The notes beneath the pieces are model-generated. The model ran no database searches. It was not told the DNA's origin and was given only the letters and a program-made list of their open reading frames with translations. Of a stretch of 64,000 nucleotides of DNA, positions 34,401 to 45,098 are shown piece after piece. This DNA is from Copromyces sp. CBS 386.78 (Eukaryota > Ascomycota > Sordariomycetes > Sordariales > Sordariaceae), in NCBI GenBank assembly GCA_030685235.1, contig MU839212.1:61152-125151 (forward strand), in the 5' to 3' direction. The translations under genes were made by a program, and so were the position numbers. The first letter of the stretch is position 1. Each line of letters opens with the position of its first letter.

Positions 34401-37400
34401 CATTGCTGTGAACTCCTCAAAGCGTCAGCATGTCAGCATCTAGATGTGCCAGTGTCAGCGTCATATGGGGCTTGTTCTGGGTGTCGACTCGAGCTTTTGA
34501 ACTTCTTGGCTGCAGACGCTCGGCTCCGACTAAAGGAATGTAAGAGCTTGAGTCCCGAGCGCTTGGTATCCGATGTTGGTGAGTTTACTGGGGAGATCCA
34601 GGAACTTGAAACGACTCCGCGATGACACATTCAGTTCGTTCGGCTGGGACCTGCCCAGAACAAGAAGTGCAGCGCAGCGATAATCACTAAACATGATGCA
34701 TGTTGATTTGTTCTAATTTTGTGGCCAATTTTCAAATATATATATATTTTAGGTAATGCGGTACAATTTATTCGATGGTCGATGATGTCCCCATGAGGTT
34801 CGTCCACCAGCACGGTGGTTGACGCTCCACTATGCAGATCACTGTACTTCTAGCTGGAGCTCAGTCGGAGCTTGGGCCGCCCAGTTTACGAGCGGCCGCT
34901 CGCTGCACCAACTGGCCGCGCGCTTCTGTTTTAAATTGGGGACCAACGGGAATGTTTGAGGATATCTCCGTGTTCTTGGACATGCCATTGGAAAACCCCG
35001 ATGATAATGATTCTGGAGACGTTGGAAGGAATACTTTGTGATCCATCATAGGTATGTATGTTGATCACAGTCATCCCGGTTCGTGACCCGAAACATCGGA
35101 ATGTCCAGCACCACTCACTCGGTCGCTGGGTCGCTGGGTCGCTCGCCCGGTGCTATCCAGATCTCTGATCTCTTTGCTGCACCTCGTTGCGGCGCCGAGC
35201 TCCTGTCCACTTACACACCCATACTGATACAACCGTGCGTTCAGCAGCGATAACACCTAGAAAACCAGGTGTTGGGATCGTCAGTCACATAGGTAGACAT
35301 GTTTATCCCCTCTCGATCTCCAAGCAAAAACACGGACGCCCGCTAGCGGTTGTTGTACGCTTCTTTGGTGCTGTAAGCGTACCGTAGCCGTACAGCTGAC
35401 TGTCCGGCTTTATTTTTTTTGGGAGCGAGCCCCTCTATCGGACCAGTGTACTACCGAGCTATTTTGCACTGGACTGAGGTTGGGCATGGAAACCCTACTG
35501 ACAGATAGACACCGTACCTCCGGCATCATAAAAACATCAACCCGGCTACATTTGGCATGTATACCTTAAAGCCCCCTCACCGAATCTCCGGGCAACGTAG
35601 AGGTAGGGTATTTCAGGATGCATATTCGGGTCAGATGCTCAAGCGATGTAGACGCAAGGCGAGGCATTGTCATGGCATGCACGGAAGAGGCGCATCAGGG
35701 CTCGCGGGGTACACGCGACAAAGAAACGGTCATTCGGGACATCTTTGGCACGGGAACGTCCTGGATAAGTTTGGAAACTCGCTGTTACTGCTATCACTTC
35801 GATTATCTACCAAACGACCATCGCGACCCCGTCGAGAACTGAGCGTTGCTACAGCTTCAGAATTCACAGCAACAAACTTGACCCATTGTCATCAACATTG
35901 CACGTTCACTTCGTCCTACTTGCCCTAAAGGAGATCTGAAGCTATACCGGTTCATCTAATTTTGGATGGGATGGGGGCCCTCCCCCCCACTTACGTGTTG
36001 TTTTCACTGTACGAACTGCAAGCCTCCAAGCCCATGGCTTATAGAACACGAGACCTGCGATCTTCAACGAAGAACGCGGAGGATGGTGGGCAATCAATTA
36101 ATGAGCCCCGAGGAGTGGTGGTGTTTACGGTGCCTTTTGTGTTTTGAACAACCTCTTTCTCGACGATCATCAGGTCGCAGGAAAAGAAAGAGAAAGGCAC
36201 AAGAGATACCAATAAGCGGCCCTATTGTCGATTACCGAGACAATTTTCAGACAGTACTTCCAAGCGGGTGGGTCGTGGTCTCACTGCAGGATGATGGTCC
36301 CGTCTACACCGTAGTCAGTAAGGTAGCCAAAAAATGTGTACAAGCATCATCAAACCCAGCAATAACACTCACTCACCACTATCAAAAACGAAACATTATG
36401 AGTGAGAAACAGAAACCGTCTCGGTCGCAAGACAAAACGGCACGGAGAATTCCGTCAAGGACAACACCTAAAACCGCTATTTGAGGCGTTCCTGTGACGT
36501 GGCTTTTGTCCCAGTTGCTGTCCTAGTTGATTGATCTCGATGGTACATACCTTCCTATTTCTACCCCCTTTGATTATCCTCTTCAAACCCTTTTCTGCTA
36601 CGTACATACGCATTGCCTGGTTTCTACCTAAACATCTCTCATTGGCCGCACCACGTTTCGTTAAAAAATGGTAACTGGTACCACCTTAGGTGTACATTGC
36701 TGTGGTCCCTTGTTATTCGCAAGGGTATACATGGATAGAAAGGACCGGGAACGGTGCGGTCAAGTCATTCATTCCAATTTCAGCCTGAAGTTGTGGCTTG
36801 CATTCGACCACGGGATCGTCGTCCCTCGGGCCCGAAAGAGAAGCTTGTTTGAGCAAGGGACGGGATACTTACAGTACGGGAGTGTTTATCGGGTATCATA
36901 TTGTTTTTTTTTTTTCTCTTGATGAATGGGTTGTTCCGTTTGGATAAGTCCGGATGGGAACAAGCCGTTGCGGCCGTCTTCTTTGGATTTACTATCGCTA
37001 CTTCTCTCGACAGGCCAGGTGCAAATGAACAAGGTTCGGTGGTGACTACATAGAGGTAGTCACTCAAACCTTACCTGCCTGTCATCCACATTATATACGA
37101 TTTGTCTCGGCCCTCAGACCGCCACATCCACCATGACAGTTTTTATTTTCAAACAAAAGAAACAGCAAAAGAAGCCATAGCCGCTGAACCGCCGCCAAGG
37201 CAAGGAGATATTATAGCCACATGCCGCGTTCAACACAAGACGGAGGTATCCGCCACCTCTTTCTATCACGGAAAACAAGTTCATCATTACATACATAGTC
37301 ACTCACCGCGATTCCTCGGGTACGGATATCTACTTCAAAAGACGGTACATAGCTGCTCCTCCTAAGCGTTCCGTCCCCATATCATGTCATATGATGTTAC

Positions 37401-37625
37401 ACCATTGTCCCCAGTCCACTTCACTCTTCCCGCTGACGGAGATTACCGTCTCAGAGTTTGACGATGTGCTGTATGTGTTTGTTGACACTGAGATGTTGTT
37501 TGCTATCGAACTTTTTGAGGCTGCTTGGCCCTGATCCTTGAGCAATCTATAGAAAACGTGGTGGACGGGGTTGTGCGTGGATAGATGCAGGGCTTGTCGG
37601 TATCACCGGTGGGTCATTTAAGGGC

Positions 37626-37648
37626 GGGGGGGGGGGGGGGGGGGGGGG
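37626..37648 (+). repeat. Homopolymer run of 23 G
   Basis: It directly precedes a poor-quality duplicate of the sequence right of the 10-N gap. Such runs are common failure points for Sanger and other reads, so its length should not be trusted. Confidence 0.85.
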
Positions 37649-37750
37649 CCCCCAAAAAACCCAATGGGGGGTTGGAGGGGGGGCGGGTGTTGTTTGTTGT
37701 TTGGTGGTGCGGGGTACGGAAGCGGTTTTGGTTAGGTACAAAAATTTAGC

Positions 37751-37760
37751 NNNNNNNNNN
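37751..37760. other. Assembly gap of 10 N, probably a false gap
   Basis: The roughly 100 bases left of the N run (37,649-37,750) look like an error-rich copy of those right of it (37,761-37,871). Both run from a homopolymer through '..ccaatgg/cctcatgg..' and '..ttggagg/ttggagc..' to 'ggttaggtaca' and '..ttagc/gtagc'. The simplest reading is two overlapping contig ends placed side by side. No gene crosses the gap. Confidence 0.8.
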
Positions 37761-39940
37761 GCCCCCCCCCACCAGAAACACCTCATGGAGAGTTGGAGCT
37801 GGAGCTGGAGATGGATGGTCTTTGGTGGAGCTGGTGACGGAAGGCTTGATGGTTAGGTACATACATGTAGCGGTTGATTGCTTACACCGCACAATCGGAA
37901 GGTGTTCGGTGCCAGATTCTTGTTTTGCCTTGTCTACCTTCGCTCCTTCCTCATACTGAACTTCAGGCACAACAAACACATCACCGGCCGTTCTTTCCCG
38001 CTTTTCAGACGGGACCTGGAGACCAAACTCCACCCACCATTTCTGTGCCGGCAGGAGAACCTGAAGAGGATCTTTTGCGACCAAGTCAAGGAAAACGAGG
38101 CGAACGATACCACGTCATTGTCTTCGGCTCATCGTCTCCTTCGGACCCAGAAAACATATCTCTTCATTTACACATCAAACCACTCCCGCTTTGATGGCAT
38201 GGCGGTATTCCGGCCGGTAGTGGTGAATGGTAGTGTGAGTTGTCCTTCTAAGCGGCAGATAAGGTAACATCACACCCGTGGATCTGTTGTGCGACGATTG
38301 TCGGTTGGCTGGTCAAAGTGGCACGAGTGGGCAGGCACAAACTTGTCAAAAGCTCCCGTCTTTTCTCTCTGCCGGGTCTCTTGGTTCCTGCCGATGAGAG
38401 AGGTAGAAAGGTGATGGCCGCGTGTTAAAAGCAAGGATGTACCCAAGTAAAGAGCGGAATGATTCACTTGGAATGTGGGAGTTACTCCTAGGAAGGTGTG
38501 AACGGGCAGCATCATCCGACCTCTATCTAACCTCAAGACGACATAGATCGTTAGACAGATGATAAAGGCAAGTGCGATCATAAACGGAAACGAGAGAGGC
38601 AATCGTGACATCACCCTACCTTACCCAGTCTCCAATACCTACCTACCTAGGTACCTCAGGCACTTGTATCTCGAGGTACATTTCCTCCCCCCTTTCACTT
38701 CATGTTCCTACTCCATAGGTACCCTTCGCACCTCTGCACTTCCTTCATGTCGAGGACACAGTCCCAGAAGATCTGCAGTGCAAGTGCAAAGAAGATTGCA
38801 CCACTTCTCTCAGTCTCAGCAAGTAGGTAAAGCTTCACGCTTTCCGCCTCCTGCCGTCCCGTCCAAAATTCTGCTCATTGGGGCAGCCCAGAAACACCAC
38901 AGTATGATGCGGTGTGTGGAAGCATAGACCTATTGACCTTATATGACGACGATGCTGTTTAAACTGGAAGCAATAAACGCACCAGAAACCTCAACCTTCA
39001 CCGAGGTTTGTCCACTTCCTTTTTGTGTAGGTCTTGAATGTTCGGCTTCCTCTAGCCTCGCCTTCCATTCCCACAGGTTCCTCGTGCCATTCCCACGTCA
39101 AACTGCTCTGAACTGTGAACATATACTTAAACTTCTGCAAAAGCTGTGTGTATCAAAGTCCAAGGTATGCTCATATTCAAGAAACGTTTTGATTGCACTT
39201 GTGAGCGCTGCACTTCATCCGCCTGACACGTATATTCCGCAAACGTGCTTGATCCTAAAGCTCCTCAGAGCACATTAAAGATTTCTCCACCTGCTGCATT
39301 GACTGGATTGACATTGACCTGCGGAGATGCGTAATATACCCTGTCAAACCTCTGTTAAGTAAGAAGTAAAGGTCTAAAGAGAAGAAATATCACAATTTGT
39401 TGGGGTTGCCATTAAGCATATGCAGGTAGAAACTTCGGTCCCCAAGTCATAGGAAAGATGTGTCACGCAGACCATGCCGGGAACCAACAAAAATCACACT
39501 CACGAAACACCGATTGTCATAGGAACCATGTTATCAAGTTTTTATCCGAAGTTCTCTATAGCATGGGATGCCTCCCCCATCTACTCCATTATACATTACA
39601 GCCATCCCATTATGCGTTCCAACTCCGTAGTGATATCGAGCAATATCCTTCACCTTCATCCATCCTCCTCAGTAGGCCAACCGATGGCCATTTCGTGGTA
39701 TATCCATCCCATATCTTAACCTCTATCCTCCATACTCATATCGCCAAGCAAAAACACAAAAGCGAGCGAATGTTGGGTATCGTTGTGCATTAAAACCAAA
39801 CGAGAACCGTAACTGGACATCAAAAGGAGCGCATTGTCGTTTCGTCGTGAAAAGTCGTGTAGATGGCCTTCCCCAGGTGCTCAACCTACTGAGGGCGAGC
39901 AGACTGAGTGTGACCCATCAGAAGGTGTGTTGTGCATTGC

Positions 39941-40879
39941 TTAGACGGCAGGAGCAGCAGTGTGAGGGGCAGTCACACCGGACTGGTGGCCGGTGGTGGC
40001 ATGCTTCTCGGGGTAAGTACCGGCGATGGGGACACGGCCATACTGAGTAAAGGCAATGTTAAGGCGGTTGTAGTCCCAGCGGCGGCTGAGGAAGACAAAG
40101 GCGTAGCTGAGAGTGGTGATGAAGACAACATCGAGGATGCCGAAGAAGATCATGCTCTTGGTGACACCAATGACGTTGCCGCCGTCAGAGACACCCCAAG
40201 CAATGGGGTAGATGAGCCAGAGAAGGTTGGTCCAGCCAGAGAGCATCATGTAGTCGCGGTTGATACCAACGCGGTTGGCCGAGCGGCGGGCGCGGAACAA
40301 GGTCTCAAAGGCGAGGAAGATGTGGGCGAGAGCAGCGAAAGCAAAGAAGCCCCACTTGTAGTTGGAAGGAACATAGGCGGCGACGAGATAGCCGATGACC
40401 CAGATCCAGGAAAGGAAGATGTTGAAGACAATGGTAGCCCAAGAGACGCCGGAGAGGATGCCCAGGGCGAGGATGGCGGCAGGGAAAGAGACGACCCAGA
40501 GGACATACTTAGCCCAGAAGATCTGGCGGGTAGGACCATGTCGACGGACTTGGTTCCTTTGGCTGACCACATCCCAGGCGAGATTAGCCGCCATGGCAAA
40601 GTAGGCGATGGTAGCCACGAGGTTGGTAACGATCCAGATGTAATGCCAGAGGCGTTCACCGCGGCTGGCCTTGAACTTGAGAGCAAAAAGGACGAGCTGT
40701 TGACATGATGGGTTAGCACAGGAACATCATGAAGGTCTTCTGAGATGGGAACCTACTGTGTTGAATGCAAAGAGGGCTGTAGCAGCCCAGAGCCAATCCG
40801 AACCGTGCTCACTCAAGTGCTGGCCCTGAGGAGCGGGATGGACGTTCAAGACATCGTTACGTGGGAGTAGAAACGCCAT
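39941..40879 (-). CDS. Opsin-related seven-helix membrane protein, YRO2/MRH1/HSP30 family
   Basis: Exons 40879-40757 and 40696-39941 give 292 aa. The 60-nt intron has donor GTAGGT, branch site GTGCTAAC and acceptor CAACAG and is in phase 0. Seven hydrophobic helices are visible, with conserved fungal opsin-related patterns such as WLWAATALFAFNT in helix 1. In helix 7 the block reads GILDVVFITTL: the aspartate of the rhodopsin L-D-x-x-x-K motif remains (residue 230), but the retinal-binding lysine position is isoleucine (about 233). It is therefore a retinal-free relative, like yeast YRO2/MRH1/HSP30, which are plasma-membrane stress proteins induced by heat or acid. The N. crassa opsin-related protein ORP-1 is a likely orthologue. 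The C-terminal 30 residues are a hydrophilic tail. A TATA box and a heat-shock element lie upstream. Confidence 0.92.
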
Positions 40880-41104
40880 TCTGGTTCTGATGATTCGGGT
40901 CTCGATGCGTAACGGTTGCTGATGCTAGTCGTACACTAAACGGGAGCGAGATAACTCGTCGATTTGCTCGTTGCCCGGTAAGGATGGCTAAGTTGGTGTT
41001 GAAGTGTATGCTTTGTTGAAGTGTGGCACGAACTCTGTTGTTGTGGCTGATGCTGTGATGATGGACTGAGAAAGATTGGGTCAGATGTAAGCAAGACTCG
41101 GGAC

Positions 41105-41111
41105 TTTTATA
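41105..41111 (-). promoter_or_regulatory. TATA box of the YRO2-like gene
   Basis: TATAAAA on the minus strand, about 226 nt upstream of the ATG at 40,879 and 120 nt downstream of the heat-shock element. The spacing and motif suit a highly inducible gene. Confidence 0.65.
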
Positions 41112-41230
41112 AGAGATGCAGGCTGGGGGAGATGTGTGCTTTCCAGTGTGGCCTGCCTTGGATGTTTGGATGACATCTGCTTGCAGGGCCCGGCGATAGC
41201 ATTGGTCACATTACCTGGTAAGGCTTGATG

Positions 41231-41245
41231 GGAAAGTTCTCGAAA
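41231..41245. promoter_or_regulatory. Three-unit heat-shock element (HSF1 site)
   Basis: ggaaagttctcgaaa is a perfect nGAAn-nTTCn-nGAAn array, the consensus for the heat-shock factor trimer. It lies about 350 nt upstream of the YRO2/HSP30-like start codon. In yeast, HSP30-type genes are stress-inducible (not all through HSF), so heat control here is an inference from this element. Confidence 0.65.
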
Positions 41246-44200
41246 CCCGCCTTTTCCGGCGTCATTGTCCCGTCAACGCGAAGGGACGAAGGAGGGACGA
41301 CGGCAGCCGCACCGGCGCACCGAGCTTGACGGGTAGCGACTCCCCAGTGTAAGTCAGGTACGTAACTGAAAAAGACGTACCGGTACCTGCCACTAAGAAG
41401 GGTGGTAAGTTCCCTGTGACGAAAACCACTGCCCAAGGTGCAAAAGAGAGAAGACAACAGCCGATCCACGGTATGACCGAGTCCGGACGAGGGACCAGAT
41501 CAACGCATCATAGCTTCCTGACCTCCCAGCAAAATCCACTCCATGATCCGTCCAACACCCGACGCTGCTCGCGACACTAGTTCGCTTGTCCCGCCGATTG
41601 GCTTATTGATAGACCCTGTCGATCTACCCCCGTAGCTTTTAGCAATAACGTGGTCTGGATATTGAAAGAGATGAGAGTCGTGACGAGATGATACAGCGGA
41701 GCCGGACTTCCTGCTCCGCAACACACACATTTTCTCTTTCTGTTTTTCTTGGGAACTACAGGGTTTGCATCCACTTGGACCACTCAACCACTGGCAACCA
41801 ACAACCACCCAACCACACCAACCTCCGATCCCTTCAAACCTTGTCAGGCTGTGACTTTGTTATGACATCTCCCCCGTTGTTCTGGGCTGCAGACCAGCTC
41901 AGGCAATCAGGTTATAGCTATCCACATGGTGGTCGTCTGTTGGATGGAGATACCTAGCTACAGGGCGGCTCACTGGAGCCCACCCTCCTCACCCGCTTTG
42001 GTGCTTCCCCAAGGCACTGCCTGCACTTCGAATTGGATGACCAGGCTTGCCCGTGCCCCTTGCTTACACTTGACCTGCACAGCAGAGCTTCCCTTCCCAA
42101 CATTGTTCTATTGTGTGTTGTCAACGATGACGGACTAAAACGATTATCGCATGACGAAAGGTAAAGGGTGGCCCCCAAGGGCTTGTCTTGGCATACGGCA
42201 TCCCACATGACTGATCGCCAGCCCTTTCAAAATCCGATGCCCCTGGCCCTTGCCGGTTAGCGTTAGTGACATCGGCATATTCGGAGCGCGACCGGGGGCA
42301 AGAAGTCATCAGTCGGTCGTGATGGTAGGTACACAGGTATCGAAAACTCTGACAAAGGATCGCGACAGCCTCATCGAGCCAGCCTCAGCTTGGGTCGGAG
42401 ATGTCGGTCGTTGTTGGTCAAAGCGAGCCTCAAAACCAAGCTTCCAAGCTTGCAGCCACGGGCACCTGATCGATCAATCTCCCGCGGCTTCCGTGTCGTC
42501 CCGCACCCAAGTCGTCCTGGCGCCCTTGGCTGTCGGACGCCTGCGGTGTTGGATCACGATGATGGATGCGACGTGCAAAATTGTCTGAGGAAAGTGGTGT
42601 CGTCGAGCGACCGGTCGGCAGGTGCCTGCCGCAAGCTAGTGCCGGCAGATGTACTTGGCGGTTACGTAATTGGTGTGTAAGTACCCGTTATATTACCGTA
42701 TCTGCACCTTCCTACATACCTCTAGTGAGACAATTATTTGTTTCAATATCGCTGTCATATCCAGTAGCTCTCAAACCGAATTGACAAGTGATGTCCGTCC
42801 GTCTCCCACAGGCGGGCAGGCACTCGCTCGTCTGTCGACTTGGTCGGGCAACGCATCGGAAAGGTCGGGAGTCGCAGCTCCCATCAACCCATGAGGGTCA
42901 AAAAATCATCCAATACCTGCAGGACGAAAGTGTTAGGAACTGGAAGGACGGGACGATGGCAAGTTGACCGGATCTGGCAAGATCACGCGACATCGCGATC
43001 ACGATTTCGAATCCAGCTTCTAAGAAACAAAAGTTCCATTCCGTCAGGATAAGAAATCCAGACACCCCATGTCCGCAATTTCGCGAGGTCCTTACAGTAC
43101 TCCTCCTAGGTATCGTGGCATCGACTTCTCAAATTTCTATTCCAATGTCATGGAAAACTCGAAGGCGCACCGATGCACAATATGGAAAGGATGAACCTAA
43201 CTCAACGGCTTTCCATTCTCCATCAATAGGGCAATGACAACAACATGCGCCAACATCACCAGGGCGGATGGAATGGAAAGAAATTTCCACGGTCAGTGGA
43301 CTCCAAACCCTTGTCGAGACGAGGATTTTCAGCCCTGCGCGCCGAGCCGCAGGCACCGCACTCCATTTGACCCGAACGGCGCGCTCTGTCATCACCCCAC
43401 CGAACGTAGTGCCGTTATTCGATCCACTTCCAGCACCTTCATGAACACTCTCAGGGCTCTCTGGTACATGTGGTATTTCGCGTCTTCGCTATGTTCTTAC
43501 CTCTTGACGCATTCTGCAGAATCGTTCAGTCCCATCCCCGACTGTAAAAATTGACTTTTGCAAAAAGTGCAAAAGAAAAGAAAGAGGACAAGAGGCGGAA
43601 TCGAACGGCTGACGTCCTATTAAATGGAAGGGAGTAGAAGAGCCCTATTTGGCATAGCGGGAAGAGGCCACTAACAGTTCTTCCCCCTGTCACGGCTTTG
43701 GGCGCAGTGTAAATCGTTCTTAGTTATTGACAACTATATAAGACCACTTAGGTATCGAATCTTCCAGCTTCGATTACTTGTATCCTTTTGCGGAAACACG
43801 GGCCTAAAGTATAGTGGTTTTTAGCCTCCGTGACACCCCCAGGGGACTTCGCTTTTTTACGTGCCCGACACTCAGAGGCGTATGGCGCCCCTCCGCCCGA
43901 TGTGCCCAGTGGATTTTCGAAGCTCAGACCGCTCGACCACAGTACCCGCCTCTCGTTAATTGTTGATATAGGTCGTTGGAAGTTCTATATCAACCCTGAC
44001 CGAGCTTTAGGCAGCGCATGCATTTGGGAGATATTCCGGATGATATTATACCGTGTGCAGGCCCGGTCATTTGAATCATTAATTTTTTCGCTTTTCGTTT
44101 CTTTGTTGATCCTCCGCGCACTTCAACCCCAACGTCAAAACGTCTTCCACGTTATCGTCCCCAGTCGTGCTGTTTGTGGTGCCGCACTAACACTGAGAAC

Positions 44201-45098
44201 TGAGATACAACAAACTCAATCTCACATGCCCGTTGGGAACGGGATCTGCGCTTAGCACCACTCCATATGCTCCGCATGTTATCCTGGACCTCCAACGCCA
44301 TGTCATCCCAGCAGTCGATGATTCATGACTTCTCGCATCTTATATCAACGACACGTAACGATAATATAACTTCACACCCAAGCAAAAACGATATCCATCG
44401 CCCCAAGAAAGAAATAGGCCGCCGACAGCGTTTCAAAAATCGTCTTGTGCAACCATACCGGAGATAGTACGGCACGTGATTGCTTGCGCCGCGTTTGCGA
44501 GGCTTGAGTCGTTGACGTAGCTTTACGCATGCGATAATCCGAGGGATCGGGGAAGGAAGGCAAATTGTTGACCTGTTCTACCGGTAGACCATCTATCATC
44601 ATGGAGTCATGGGACGTAGTGATTGGACTTTAATGCAAGTGTAATCAGATATTTCCAAGAGCTTCGTTTAAAGCCCACTCATTCACCTAGGTGTACGAAA
44701 CAGTGTTGCAAAGTAAACCGGGGAGAATCTGAATTTCACCCTGGCATTTACAAGTCAGGAGAGCAAAAAGAATCCAGGAGTTGTGACCGTGTTTTGTGGT
44801 ATTAGCCAAACCATCGCATTCCTACCGTCTATATTGATATGGATAGACGCTATCAGGCGCTATTATTTGCACTTCGCTATACATGAACCCTCCTGCTGCC
44901 TTGTCTCGCTTAACTTCCCCGGGCGTTTATCTACTTTCCTCAAGACCAAATGCCCACGAGCGGCTCTTTACACGCACTAGCAGGACTATACACATATATC
45001 CTAAACCGGTTGACCAGGTTGCTATATCACCTGAAGGTCTGACCTGTTGCCCTTGGATGCTCACGCCACAGAGCTTGCAACCGTTGAGTGCCATGCCA

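Larger units (their letters stand above)
31480..39940. other. 8.5-kb gene-poor region upstream of ve-1
   Basis: No protein of a known family was recognised on either strand. The part nearest 31,480 must hold the ve-1 leader and promoter, and the part nearest 39,940 the 3' UTR of the YRO2-like gene. Short features: AT run at 34,735-34,750, a short tandem of tcgctgggtcgctggg near 35,122-35,145, and palindromic acctaggt-type motifs near 38,640-38,660. It also contains the 23-base G run and the 10-N gap at 37,626-37,760. Scattered open frames of 60-145 codons have no support. Confidence 0.5.
40880..45098. other. 4.2-kb intergenic region
   Basis: The left end is the YRO2-like promoter (TATA box and heat-shock element). 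The remainder shows no recognisable protein. A B-box-like stretch near 43,597-43,613 on the minus strand resembles part of a tRNA but does not fold as one. Open frames up to 141 codons (for example 43,830-44,255) have no supporting features. The right end is the 3' side of the Gid5-like gene. Confidence 0.5.

Noticed and set aside
39932..40708. 258-codon plus-strand open frame opposite the opsin-related gene
   Set aside because: Exact antisense shadow of a well-supported gene; the E/D/G-rich product is a by-product of the opposite strand's codon use.
43590..43665. Possible tRNA on the minus strand (CCGTTCGATTCC box and TTTCTTTT run)
   Set aside because: T-stem has mismatches, acceptor halves do not pair, and no anticodon loop is convincing.
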